DNA of 64,000 bases from QZLE01 sp033852135 (GTDB taxonomy: Bacteria > Pseudomonadota > Gammaproteobacteria > QZLD01). Positions within the stretch are counted from its first letter, which is position 1, and every line of letters starts with the position of its first letter. Location of the stretch: positions 1-64,000 of the forward strand of contig JAWSVB010000014.1 in the NCBI GenBank assembly GCA_033852135.1, given 5' to 3'. A model generated the notes under the pieces. That model was not told the origin of the DNA. It saw only the letters and a list, made by a program, of their open reading frames with translations, and searched no databases. The translations under genes and the position numbers were made by a program. Below are positions 33,794 through 44,300 of the stretch, one piece after another.

Positions 33794-33875
33794 GGTCAAA
33801 ATTTATATCTATATATTTATCCTGCTACTGTGAAAAACAACGTTTTAGCTGGGATAATATTTATTAGGAATAAAA

Positions 33876-34223
33876 ATGAAACAAATAACTTTAGATTTTG
33901 GTGAATTTACTTTAGATGCAGAGCTATTTGATTCAACTGTATCTAAGAAGTTTGCTCAGCACTTACCGTATACAGTTAATCTCGAGAAATGGGGAGAAGA
34001 AGTATATGGACCAATAGGCATCAATTTGGGTGAGGAGAGTCCTATCCCAGAGATTCCGTCAGGAGGAATTGCCTATACCAATAATGGAAATTTCGTCTGC
34101 GTATTTTTTGGTCAAAGACCAGCATGGGATGTTGAGTATATTGGACAGATTGTCGGCGATGGCTGGAAGAAACTTTGTAACAACCATTCTTTAACATCTG
34201 TAACAATAAAACTTAACCAATAG
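33876..34223 (+). CDS. Cyclophilin-like fold protein (TM1367 family)
   Basis: 115 residues matching the bacterial cyclophilin-like family (PF04126/PF18050): F-x-L-x-A-x-LFDSTVSKKFAQHLPYT, LEKWGEEVYGPIG, then GGIAYTNNGNFVCVFFGQRP. These share the cyclophilin barrel but lack the prolyl-isomerase active site, and their function is unknown. Cytoplasmic, with no signal peptide. A single gene with TTAGGAAT upstream. Confidence 0.85.
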   Translation: MKQITLDFGEFTLDAELFDSTVSKKFAQHLPYTVNLEKWGEEVYGPIGINLGEESPIPEIPSGGIAYTNNGNFVCVFFGQRPAWDVEYIGQIVGDGWKKLCNNHSLTSVTIKLNQ

Positions 34224-34359
34224 TTTAGATTATTTAAAAAACATCATTGATTTTAGTAACTATTTGTTGAGAATATCAGCATTTAATGATATTTTGTTGA
34301 CTAGTGTTCATTATAGTTTGTCGATTCTATTTATTTAAGTGTTATACCAAGGGATAAAA

Positions 34360-35181
34360 ATGAAAATTATCACTAGTAAATTTTTATTAACAATTTCTAT
34401 TATTTTAAGTTTGTTTTTTAGTGTAAACAGCTATGCTGCTCCGATGCTTGATATTGCCATCCTTATGGATTCAAGCGGAAGTATGGGGAAAAGTGGTTGG
34501 GCTAATGAAGAGGACTTCGTCTCAGATTTAATTATATCTGGTATCCCATATGAAGATACTCGCTTAGGCATCATTCAATTTTCATCAAGTTCGAAAACCA
34601 AACAGATTTATGGTTTTGAAAACCAGCAAGATAATAGACAACAAATTTCAGATGTTGTCCAAGATATGTATTATCGTGGTGGTTCAACATATATGAAAAA
34701 AGCCGTAGATACTGCTATTAATCTTTTCGATAACGAAAGTACAGAAGAGAATAGTAAAGCTATTATCATGCTTACAGATGGCAACCCTTGGCCTTCTTCT
34801 AGTCAAAGTCCATGCGGTAGGGTAGATGATCTTAACGACAGAGGCATAAGTGTTTTTATTGTTGGCATGGGTAATGGTTGGACCAGAGATAGAATTGACT
34901 GCTTGGTTGAAGACTCTTATCTAGATATCATAGCTACAGATAGTACTAGTGCATATGATTTAGCTACTGCAATGCAACCACTAACAGAAAGGCTTGGTGC
35001 AATTAGTGGCGTTCCATTTGCTACTGAAATTGATTGTGTTGAAGGTGGAGCTATATGGGATTCAAACTCATGTCGCGCTGCTTGGCCGTCTGATGCAGAG
35101 CCAGTTAATGAGCCTGCAATATTATTTATGATGCTATTTGGCTTTGGTGGAATGTTCTCACTACGCAGATATAAAAAATAA
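34360..35181 (+). CDS. VWA-domain exported protein with PEP-CTERM-like tail (NEP variant)
   Basis: The start at 34360 follows AAGGGA. A signal peptide (cleavage after SYAA) is followed by a von Willebrand A domain with an intact MIDAS: DIAILMDSSGSMGKSG, Thr in GGSTYMKKAVD and Asp in IIMLTDGNPW. An extra Cys pair lies in the domain. The C-terminus VNEPAILFMMLFGFGGMFSL followed by RRYKK has the PEP-CTERM layout (motif, membrane helix, basic end), but with Asn-Glu-Pro in place of Pro-Glu-Pro. It is probably surface-exposed after exosortase processing. It has its own terminator. It is not the known VWA sortase target, as I see no LPXTG-like motif. Confidence 0.85.
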   Translation: MKIITSKFLLTISIILSLFFSVNSYAAPMLDIAILMDSSGSMGKSGWANEEDFVSDLIISGIPYEDTRLGIIQFSSSSKTKQIYGFENQQDNRQQISDVVQDMYYRGGSTYMKKAVDTAINLFDNESTEENSKAIIMLTDGNPWPSSSQSPCGRVDDLNDRGISVFIVGMGNGWTRDRIDCLVEDSYLDIIATDSTSAYDLATAMQPLTERLGAISGVPFATEIDCVEGGAIWDSNSCRAAWPSDAEPVNEPAILFMMLFGFGGMFSLRRYKK

Positions 35182-35208
35182 ATAGAAAATAAATAAAAAA
35201 TAAAATAG

Positions 35209-35238
35209 AACGGCTGCCTAAATGGTGGCCGTTTTTAT
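35209..35238 (+). terminator. Rho-independent terminator
   Basis: AACGGC / GCCGTT stem with inner GCC/GGT pairs and a TTTTT tail, 28 bp after the VWA gene. Confidence 0.82.
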
Positions 35239-35343
35239 TTGAGGGTTATAACGCGGTTCTTAAATAATAAGTAGAAAGAAAACTTAATAAAGCTATCTAT
35301 ACTATTTAATGATACTGAACTTAATGGAATAAGGGAGAGCAGA

Positions 35344-35805
35344 ATGGCAGAAGTGAATTTTGAATTATCAGGGGGTAAAGCTGTAGTAGCAATTATTGTT
35401 TTGGCCATAGTGATTGTTATCAGGTTAGTCTCAATCGGTGGCACTACTGACGATAAAGATCTAATCAGGCAGTTAGAGCTAAATCTAACATCATTTTATT
35501 ATCCGGGTGAGGTTGATAGGCTGAAAGCAGCAATGGCTAGCGGCGATAGTGAAGAGATTGACCTTGTAGCTAAATCAGTAACTAGTACAAAACTAAAAAT
35601 TGACTCAGTAAAAACCAGCTATGCATTATTCGATTTTTCTTCACCTAAAAAAGTTATTGTGAAAGTTAATTATTCATTGGTGGATGATTCAGGGGTAAAT
35701 GACCAACAAGAGAAATATTTTAAGTTTCAACATGGGGGAATTATGAATAATTGGAGTTATCAATATGAGTCAAATATGGTCTCATATTACTTAAATTTTT
35801 TATAA
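35344..35805 (+). CDS. Single-pass membrane protein of unknown function
   Basis: 153 residues. A short cytoplasmic N-terminus is followed by one membrane segment (AVVAIIVLAIVIVIRLVSI, ~13-31). The ~120-residue extracytoplasmic domain has helices (RQLELNLTSFYYPGEVDRL) and then a beta sheet (KKVIVKVNYSLVDDSG...YFKFQHGG). It resembles a NTF2- or cystatin-like domain but I do not recognise the family. AGGGAGAG lies upstream. It is separated by terminators on both sides, so it is a single gene. Confidence 0.7.
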   Translation: MAEVNFELSGGKAVVAIIVLAIVIVIRLVSIGGTTDDKDLIRQLELNLTSFYYPGEVDRLKAAMASGDSEEIDLVAKSVTSTKLKIDSVKTSYALFDFSSPKKVIVKVNYSLVDDSGVNDQQEKYFKFQHGGIMNNWSYQYESNMVSYYLNFL

Positions 35806-35831
35806 TTTTGACAATCGTAATGTGATTTTTT

Positions 35832-35856
35832 AGCACCATTTCAGGGTGTTTTTTTG
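35832..35856 (+). terminator. Weak Rho-independent terminator
   Basis: AGCACC / GGTGTT (one wobble) with a 7-nt loop and T7, just after the preceding gene. Confidence 0.6.
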
Positions 35857-35878
35857 TTCAGATAACTGTGGAGACCTA

Positions 35879-36493
35879 ATGATAGCCACTTTTTTAATAC
35901 TAGCTTCAGTCACTTTTATAGCTATGATGAGCCCTGGGCCAGATATGATGATGGTTATAAAATATGGCAGTACAAAAAATCATCGGTCAGCTATTACTTG
36001 TATAGCAGGCATATGCTGTGGTGTCTCGGTACATGTGACTCTATCAATTCTTGGGCTTGCAGCTATTATTGCTGCCAGCGCTAAATTATTTGCAGCTATG
36101 AAACTTATTGGTGCAGGGTATTTAATCTATATAGGGATAAAATCGTTTTTATCTAGCGGTGGATTAGCGTTGGATAAATCTAATAATTTAAAGGCTAATA
36201 AACGGAATACACCTTTTCGTGACGGCCTTCTTTGTAATGTTCTCAACCCAAAAGTAACTATGTTTATTTTGGCGGTTTTTACCCAGATAATTGAACCTAC
36301 AACCCCAGTATTTGAAAAAATTATTTATGGTGCTTTTATTGCTATTCAGGCATTTGTTGTTTGGAATATTTTTGTACTATTTATTCGTACCAAGCCTGTA
36401 TTAGTGTTATTAAACAAGTTTCAAGTAGCTATTGATCGCACTGTAGGGGTAGCTTTGGTTGGATTTGGAGTAGCTCTTGCTTTGGATAAGTAA
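35879..36493 (+). CDS. LysE/RhtB-family amino-acid exporter
   Basis: The start at 35879 has GGAGA upstream and replaces an in-frame start at 35846 inside the terminator. The 204-residue product has six hydrophobic segments and the family signature FIAMMSPGPDMMMVIKYG. It also has GICCGVSVHVTLSILGLAAI and FRDGLLCNVLNPKVTMFILAVF. The family exports amino acids (homoserine, threonine, lysine) or related metabolites by proton antiport. The substrate is undetermined. It lies 36 bp from the DHFR-like gene and may be co-transcribed with it. Confidence 0.93.
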   Translation: MIATFLILASVTFIAMMSPGPDMMMVIKYGSTKNHRSAITCIAGICCGVSVHVTLSILGLAAIIAASAKLFAAMKLIGAGYLIYIGIKSFLSSGGLALDKSNNLKANKRNTPFRDGLLCNVLNPKVTMFILAVFTQIIEPTTPVFEKIIYGAFIAIQAFVVWNIFVLFIRTKPVLVLLNKFQVAIDRTVGVALVGFGVALALDK

Positions 36494-36529
36494 AGATATA
36501 TGCCAGCTTTTTTTATATGGAGATAACTA

Positions 36530-37060
36530 GTGAATTTTGTATATGTTGGTCAAAGTTTAGATGGGTATATTGCTGGCCCTAATGGGGAGTTGGATTGGCT
36601 AGATGAGATAGATAACCCCGAGAAAGATGATTTTGGCTATGATACATTTATGAAAAAAATTGATGCCTTAATCATGGGTAAAAATACCTTTGAAAAAGTT
36701 ATGTCATTCGGAATGTGGCCATATAAAAAGCCAGTTTTTGTCGCTAGCAACTCATTATCATCACTACCACATAGTGTCGATGGAAAAGCTTTTTTAATAA
36801 AAGGTACTCCTGCTGAGATGGCTCAAATATTAAATAAAAATGGCTTCACCAATCTCTATATTGATGGTGGGGCTCTTATTCAAAGTTTTCTTAAAGAGGG
36901 GTTAATCGACAAGATTATAGTTACTACACTTCCGATTTTATTAGGGGGCGGGATATCATTATTCGGCAACCTTCCAAACCGTATTAACCTCAAATTGGTT
37001 GGCTCAGAAGTATTGTTAAATCAGTTGGTTAAAACTAAATATGAAGTGGAAAAGAATTAA
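36530..37060 (+). CDS. Dihydrofolate reductase-fold protein (RibD C-terminal family)
   Basis: 176 residues from a GTG start with GGAGA upstream. Matches the RibD_C/YwjB branch of the DHFR fold: YVGQSLDGYIAGPNGELDWL, ALIMGKNTFEKVMSFGMWPY, LYIDGGALIQSFLKEGLIDK, and TLPILLGGGISLFG. These NADPH-binding reductases are mostly uncharacterised and are not the folate-pathway enzyme. It is probably transcribed with the LysE-type gene. Confidence 0.9.
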   Translation: MNFVYVGQSLDGYIAGPNGELDWLDEIDNPEKDDFGYDTFMKKIDALIMGKNTFEKVMSFGMWPYKKPVFVASNSLSSLPHSVDGKAFLIKGTPAEMAQILNKNGFTNLYIDGGALIQSFLKEGLIDKIIVTTLPILLGGGISLFGNLPNRINLKLVGSEVLLNQLVKTKYEVEKN

Positions 37061-37138
37061 TTCAATAAGCATAGAATCAAATTAGGACAGAGTTTGATAC
37101 TATTTACCCTATCCTAAGTTGATTCTGATTTATGGATT

Positions 37139-38296
37139 TTACAAAGCAGCTGTTAATATCTTCTTAACAGTATCTAAATCCAAATCACGGGTTTCAGATA
37201 AAGCTGTCATCCCCATTTTTTCTAAATTAGATACAACTTTATCCACTCCAGTTGTATCAATTCCGTAATGGGAGAGGTTGGTTATAATGCCAAGTGAATT
37301 AAAAAATGCCTCGGTGTTATCGATAGCTTTATCAATTTTATTTTCATCAGAGCCAGTAGTAATTCCCCAAACTCTTTCTGCATATTGTAGAAGCTTGGCT
37401 TTTTTCTTATCTTTTCTTTCACGCAATAGGTGTGGAAGGATTATTGCCAGAGTTCTTCCGTGAGCAATACCAAAAAGCGCAGTAATTTCATGTCCAATCA
37501 TGTGTGTAGACCAATCTTGCGGGACTCCAGTGCCAATAAAACCATTTAATGCACATGTTGCTGACCACATGAAGTTCTTTCTTGCATCAAGGTTATCATT
37601 GTCATTAAAGGTAATTGGTCCATCTTCGATCAATGTTTGTAATATCCCTTCTGATACGCGATCTTGGATTTTTGCATTTACAGGGTAGGTGATGTATTGC
37701 TCAACCACATGAACAAAGGCATCGGCAACCCCATTGGCAATTTGCTCTTTAGGTAAGCTGTTGGTTAAGTCAGGATCAAGGAATGAAAATTGTGGGAAAC
37801 ATAGTGGCGACATAAACACAAATTTCTGTTCGTTCATTGTTATAACTCCACCCATGTTCATCTCTGAACCAGTTGCAGGAAGAGTTGCAACACAGCCTAA
37901 AGGGGTTGCTTTTTTTGTTGGGACCCCTTTAAAACCATGCATGAGAATATCTTGTGGGTCATTTTCATAATTGATTGCTAGTGAAATAAATTTGGTTCCA
38001 TCCATCACCGAGCCACCGCCAACAGCTAGCAAGAAGTCGATGTTTTCTGATTTAGCAATTTCTACAGCTTTTAGTAATGTTTTGATTTGTGGGTTAGGCT
38101 CTATACCACCAAACTCAATCACTTCTCGATTACCAAGCGAGCTAGTTACCTTTTCGATAGTTCCGTACTTTTTTGCGCTGCCACCACCAAAAAGAATCAT
38201 CACTTTGGCATCTTTTGGAACTAGGCTATCTAGTTTTGCGAGTTTGTTTTGCCCAAAAATAATTTGCGTAGGGTTGTAGTAGTTAAAGTCAAACAT
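37139..38296 (-). CDS. yqhD: NADP-dependent iron-type alcohol/aldehyde dehydrogenase (YqhD-like)
   Basis: 385 residues (E. coli YqhD 387). Features are FNYYNPTQIIFGQNKLAKL at the N-terminus, the nucleotide-binding VMILFGGGSAKKYG and AVGGGSVMDGTKFISLA, and metal ligands in NGVADAFVHVVEQYI and HMIGHEITALFGIAHG. YqhD reduces short-chain aldehydes from lipid peroxidation and protects against oxidative stress. A monocistronic gene, 100 bp from the giant-protein gene. Confidence 0.93.
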   Translation of the reverse strand: MFDFNYYNPTQIIFGQNKLAKLDSLVPKDAKVMILFGGGSAKKYGTIEKVTSSLGNREVIEFGGIEPNPQIKTLLKAVEIAKSENIDFLLAVGGGSVMDGTKFISLAINYENDPQDILMHGFKGVPTKKATPLGCVATLPATGSEMNMGGVITMNEQKFVFMSPLCFPQFSFLDPDLTNSLPKEQIANGVADAFVHVVEQYITYPVNAKIQDRVSEGILQTLIEDGPITFNDNDNLDARKNFMWSATCALNGFIGTGVPQDWSTHMIGHEITALFGIAHGRTLAIILPHLLRERKDKKKAKLLQYAERVWGITTGSDENKIDKAIDNTEAFFNSLGIITNLSHYGIDTTGVDKVVSNLEKMGMTALSETRDLDLDTVKKILTAAL

Positions 38297-38397
38297 TTAG
38301 GTCTCCTGCTGCAGGTTATGTTATAGCCTTAATCAAGGCTTCAGTTACTGCAGCTTCATCATATGTATTAATTCAATTCCAGTATTTATTAACGCTG

Positions 38398-41300
38398 TTA
38401 TTTTTTCACTACGGTAAATGTTACATGAGTAACCTCTTTATCATTTGTGGTCTCATTCATCCGAAAACTATATTTTCCAGGTTTTGTTGGTGCTTTAAAA
38501 ACCATCTGCCCCGAAGCTTTACCGCTAATGCGTTGATAGGTATGGTCATGCTGGTCGTTGCGATATGTAGAGCCATGTGCAATTTGTTCTGGGATCAATC
38601 CTACCCAGCTATTTTTTGGCAGTAACGGGGATGCTTTAAAGCTAACCGTTATTTTCTCTCCCGGGGTAAATGTTTGCTTGGAAAGTTGTAACTTATTATC
38701 CTGTATAGGAACAGCAACTTCAAAGGCAACAGCTGTTATCTCTTTATCATTGGTAGTTTCATTCATACGGAAGCCGTATGTACCGATTTTTCTAGGTGCA
38801 GTGAACTCCATCTGTCCCGATGCTTTACCACTAACTCGTTGAAAGGTGTGGTCATGTTGATCGTTACGGTATGTCGAGCCATGAGCAATTTGCTCTGGTA
38901 TCAACCCGATCCAACTATTTTTTGGTAGCAGCGGCGATGCCTTAAAATCTAATTTGATCTTCTCATAAGGTGCATAAACTTTTTTGCTAAGTATTAACTC
39001 ATTGCCTTCCATTGGTACTGCTACTTCAAAGCTAACTGCTGCTACCTCTTTGTCGTTGGTGGTCTCGTTCATACGGAAACTGTATGTGCCGATTTTCTTC
39101 GGTGCTCGAAATACCATCTGACCTGATTCTTTACCACTAACTCGTTGAAAGGTGTAGTCATGTTGATCGTTACGATATGTAGATCCGTGAGGAACCTGCT
39201 CTGGTATCAATCCTACCCAGCTGTTTTTTGGTAGCAGTTTCGATGCCTTAAAATCTAATTTAATATCTTCATTTGGGGCAAAGATTTTCTTAGGGAGTAT
39301 TAATGCTGCTGTATGATTTGGGACAGATACTGTGAAGGTAATAGATATTAACTCCTTATCACCATCACGTGTACTCACCCTTAAATCATAGCTCCCATTG
39401 TTCTTTGGCACTTGGAATTTAAATTCCCCCGATGCCTTACCTTTAATCTTTTGAAAGGTTATATCATGTTGATCGTTGCGATATGCGGATCCATGAGCAA
39501 CATGGCTTGGAATCAAACCTACCCAAGCATTTGCCGGTATTTTTGAAGAGGATAAATTTAGACTGATACTTTCCCCAGGGGCATAAAGCGTTTGAGCCAG
39601 TTTCAGAGTTGTTCCTTCCTTAGAAACTGTTTGTGGTGGATTTTTTGGTGCTGGTATAACAGGGGAGCGCAGGTTCGGCGCAGCATATTTTTTATCCGTG
39701 GCTTTTCCCTTACCTTGTTTTTGCTGCTCTTCAGCCATCATCTGGCGCGCAAGATCAATGGAACCCTGAATATTTTTCCTCCGATTTTGGCTGAGCTCTC
39801 TATTTAATGCAGGAAGTGAAATATCCAAAATACCCTGCCAGTTTTTCTCTTTAAAGAGCTTGGTATTTTGTTGTTCCAAATCTAGGATATAATTGCGGTA
39901 TTCACGAAATGCCGCATTAAAATCATCAGAAATTCTTTGCAATAGAGGGGAGGACCCACCTCCTGGAATAGGTGATTGAATTTTTTGCATTTCCAGCAAT
40001 ACTTTTTGGGCAGAAAACGGCTTTTTCTCTGCTACATGCTGGTCAAATAGTGGTACTTTGGCTTTGGCTCGTGACCACAGTTTCTCAAATGTTTTTAATT
40101 TTTTAAGTTTTTCTTGGGTGTCAGCATTTCCTGGAGCTAGCCTACCTGCAACCTCAAGATTCTCCCTGGCCTTAGAAAAGTCACGTAGATTAACTGCACG
40201 CCAGCCACTTTTCTTCGCAGCTTTTGCTACCTCTTTTATCACTGGCGCTGCACTTTTGGGGTCGTGTTGTTTAGCCTCATTAACGCTCTTTTCTGCAGCT
40301 ACCATGTCTCCTCTAGCTATCTCATCTCGAGCTTGTTCGATCTTATTCTTTGCTGCTGCTTTTTTCTGCGGACCTGTTTTAGGATTTTCTGGTTTTTTGT
40401 AATTGGCTGGTGGGCTGACTAGTTCAATAACACTGACTGTTACTATTGCCTCCCCCAGTTTATTACCGTTTTTATTTTTCGCTGTTACCTTAGCGGTAAT
40501 TGTTCCTGCGGTGCTTCTGGATACTCTTGGTGTCTGGGAGATATCATTACTGATAGCTGTTCCCGGGTTAACGGTCCATTTCCAACGCACGCCATCCGGC
40601 GTTGTACCACCTTGTAGTTCTGCTTTTAGGGTAATCTGTTCTGCGGTAGCCCGAGTTCCTCTTTTAATGGTTTTCAAACCTTTTGCTTTTGGATCCCAGG
40701 TTCTTGGCAGATTTGGTGGTTGCACCATCCAGGCATTTACGCCATATGTCATTCCGGTATAGCTGCTAGTTATCTCTGATAACTCATCACCATGGACTGG
40801 AACTCTGGCCAATGCTTTAAGTTTTAGTGGGTTTACATCTTTTACTTTAAAGGATATTCGACCGCCGTTGCCATCAAGTTCTAAACGGTTAGAGGTAGAA
40901 GGGTCAAACCAGCGGTAATCAATTAGTTTGCTTTCTATACCAGGTTTAGCGTGTATGGTGGCTGTTACTTGCTGCCCGACATAAGCTTTGCCATTAGCTG
41001 GTTCATAGCTGATGCTAAAGTTTGGAGCTACCACATTTACAGTGATTTGTTCACTCTCAGCCACAGTTTGATAAGCTCCCTCTATAAATTTAAGTAGTTC
41101 ACACCAAACCTTAACTTCACCCATGCGGTCATAGGTAACTTCGGTAGAAGGATCTGGGCTTTCACCGGGATCAAATGTCAGTGCTGGTTCAGACTGCCAA
41201 ACCACCTTGTACTCTTCTATTGGGGGTTGTTCATCATATTCCTCTTCGTCAGGATCTGGCACATAATGCCCCTGATTGGTATCATCAGGAATATCTAGTT

Positions 41301-44300
41301 TTGGCGGCGGAGTATAAGTAGCAGTGGCATTTGACGAGGTATCTACACAAAAAGGATTATCCCCTTTGCTGCAATCGATCTTAGCAGGAACACGTATAGG
41401 TTCTTGCAACCCCATTCCAGAAGCATTGAGAATTGCTTTGCTTCCGTAAAAAACTTCCCCTTTAACCCCTTTGATTTTTACCTTAGCTGGACCTACTCGA
41501 ACGGTGGTAATAGCTTCAGCACTTATACCATCGGCATCAGTTGCTTTTAGGCTAATGCTCCAGTCTCCAACGTGGGATGGGGTAAAGCTTGTAGTTGATG
41601 AAGATCCGCTCACTCCAGACCACTTATATTGATATGGGCCTTTGCCACCACCAACTGATGCTGAAAGTGTCACTGTGGATCCAACTTCAACTATCTTTGT
41701 TGGACCTTTAAGGGTTACATCCAAAACAGCAAGCTCTGGTTCTTCAGGTTTTTCTTCCTCAGCTTTGTCCTTTTCTTTCTCGTCCTCTTTATCATCATCA
41801 GATGGGATTACACGCATACTGGCTTGAGCAAGCATTTTGGCGCTATTTCTAAAGTCATCCATAACTTCTACAGATAAAGATCCAGGACCATCGACAATAG
41901 CTTTTACCTCAGGGCCATAGCGTGATTCAAGGGTGATTTTACCATCTGCTTTCCAGTGGAAGTATTTTTCTGCAGGTGGTGAGGCGGCAAGTAGTTTTGC
42001 CTTCGCGTTGATAGTCTCACCTTTTTTAGGGGTTAACTTAGATAGAGAAATCTCTATTTTCATCGATGCCATAAGGCAACTTTCTAAGGCTTTGCCAGCT
42101 TCACCAGTCATAAATGCGGCATACTTATAATCGCGCATCGCTTTATTCATTTTGATCTTAAAGTCACTTGCGGTGCTGCGATAAAGATCGCGCTCACCAG
42201 AAGCCAATGCATACGGCATAGCTGCTACAAAGGTTATAACTGCGTCACCGATAGCTTGTTGTGCAGCTTCATCTTGTAAACTTTTTGGAAGATTTGAGTA
42301 TTTATCTCTAACCTCAATATACCTGGAGTGGGCCGAATCATAGGCGTCACTCCATGCAGATTCTGCTTCGGCTAGAGTGTTGAAGTAGTCAACCAGATTT
42401 TCGATAAATACGATTTTGTAGCGATGGCTTAATAAAATTTGTAGTGATTTTTTATGGCAGGAGTTATCTGGGTCGTAACCCCCTTTGGACTTAAAACCGA
42501 AATCTTTGATAAGAGTTTCAACTTGAGAGACCGCATGTTTGCGACCGTTTTTCATCATGGATGCTAATTTAGTAATGCGTGGGCGATCAAACTCTGGATA
42601 TCCGGTTAGGTGCCAATTGGTATGTTTGTAACCCTTCGGTACCTCAGCTAGATACTTGTTTATTTTACGGTATTTTACTGCAATTTGGTTATATTCCTGC
42701 AGATAGTTTTTATAGATGCGGTAGCGGGACAGAGGCAGTGTCTCTTGCTCCATCGCATTCTTGATAACCTTGCTGTAGGCCTGAGCGCTACGATCGGCAT
42801 TAGACACCAAAGTTCTTACCTTTAGCTCTGCCTCAAGTTTACGCAGTGCCTCTTTAGCCTTATTAATTTCCCCTTCGTAATCTTTGGCTACCCGAAACTC
42901 CTCTTCAGCCCACTCTTTGAGCTTAGCGATAGTTTGATTAAGTGCTTGGGTACGGATTTGGTGGTATTGTTTAAAAAATAGTAATGCAGCTTTGCCACCA
43001 TGAGTTTCCACTTTGAGTTTTGCATCGAACTCATTTTCCCAGTCTTTATCATTAAAGTTGGGGAAGATAAGTTTTAAGGATTTGCGTAGCTCTTTAATTT
43101 TAGGGTATTGGGAAAATACATTTTTCTCTGCATAGTCTCTGATAGAAGCATTGATGGTTGGAACTGTAAACAAACCATCTGCTTTTTCAGATTCATAAGG
43201 TGTATCACCTTTTCTGGTTAAAAGATCTTTATAGGTTAACTCGTGAAATACATGGGCACGGTCAAATAGGCCGTTGAGTACCATGGGCTTATCGCCACCA
43301 CCTTCCCAGCTTCCTGAAGCAATCCAGGTTTGCACAAGGTTTTGTGCTTGGCGTGCATCGTATACTCCCTCTGCGATAGGCATTCCTGCCATCACAAGTC
43401 CGGTAACCATAGCTGGAATTTGGCCGCCAGGAACAACTCCCATAACACCAATAGAGAGAAATAATCCCGCTTCTAAAGCTTTGCGTTTATTTCCAGTAAA
43501 GCCAGCATCAATACCCGCAAGAATACCTTCAGCAAAGTCACCAACAATAGGTAGGGAGGTCACCCATGCATTGGCTAGAGCTAGATTTTCTTGCTCCAGT
43601 GTCATCGGCTTGCCGCTGTTAAGAATTGTGTAAGTTTGGAATAAGCCTGTTGCGACAGAAAAAACTCCATCCATTGGGCCCAAGTCGCCAACCTCGCCAA
43701 ACTCGGTTGGTGTCAGGCTAAAGATATATTTACGGGTTTGCCGTTGCCACTGCATTAGGGATATAGCTTGTTTTCCAAGTCTGTTTTGCAGTCTTGCTGC
43801 CATATCAGCCATTTGACCAGGAAGTATTTTTATCCTGAGGCGTGTCTCCATGGGCAGCTTGATTTCAGCGTCGATCCATCCAAGTACCTTTAGATCGTTA
43901 GCAGGAAGAGTTTTTAGCTCTTTTACGGTTTGACGGATATCATCAGGCACTGTACGGATTAGTGCATTGCTGCGCTGGCGGCGCCAATCATCTACCACAT
44001 CGTCGATGGAATTAGATCCGCTTCCAAGCTCGAGCATATCTACAGAGCTAAGATACAATACTTCCTGCCTTGCGCGTTTGAGCTTGGCTGTTGCTGACCC
44101 AGGTGGTAGATCTGTGCCGTTTTGAATATGACGATTAACCTCGTAGTACTCTTCAGGTGTGATCTCATGGTTGTATAAAAGGGTCATCAATAATCTTTTG
44201 CTGATTATATTGGCTGAGTCTCCAGAGGTCAGTTTAAGTTGGCGCTCAATATATCCCAATACATTTGGTCCCATTGCGCGGCCACCAAATTCTTTCTGCA

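Noticed and set aside
34360..35181. VWA protein as the missing target of the PdsSR/PdsO sortase system
   Set aside because: It has no LPXTG-like motif, lies ~18 kb away, and its C-terminus is a PEP-CTERM-type tail.
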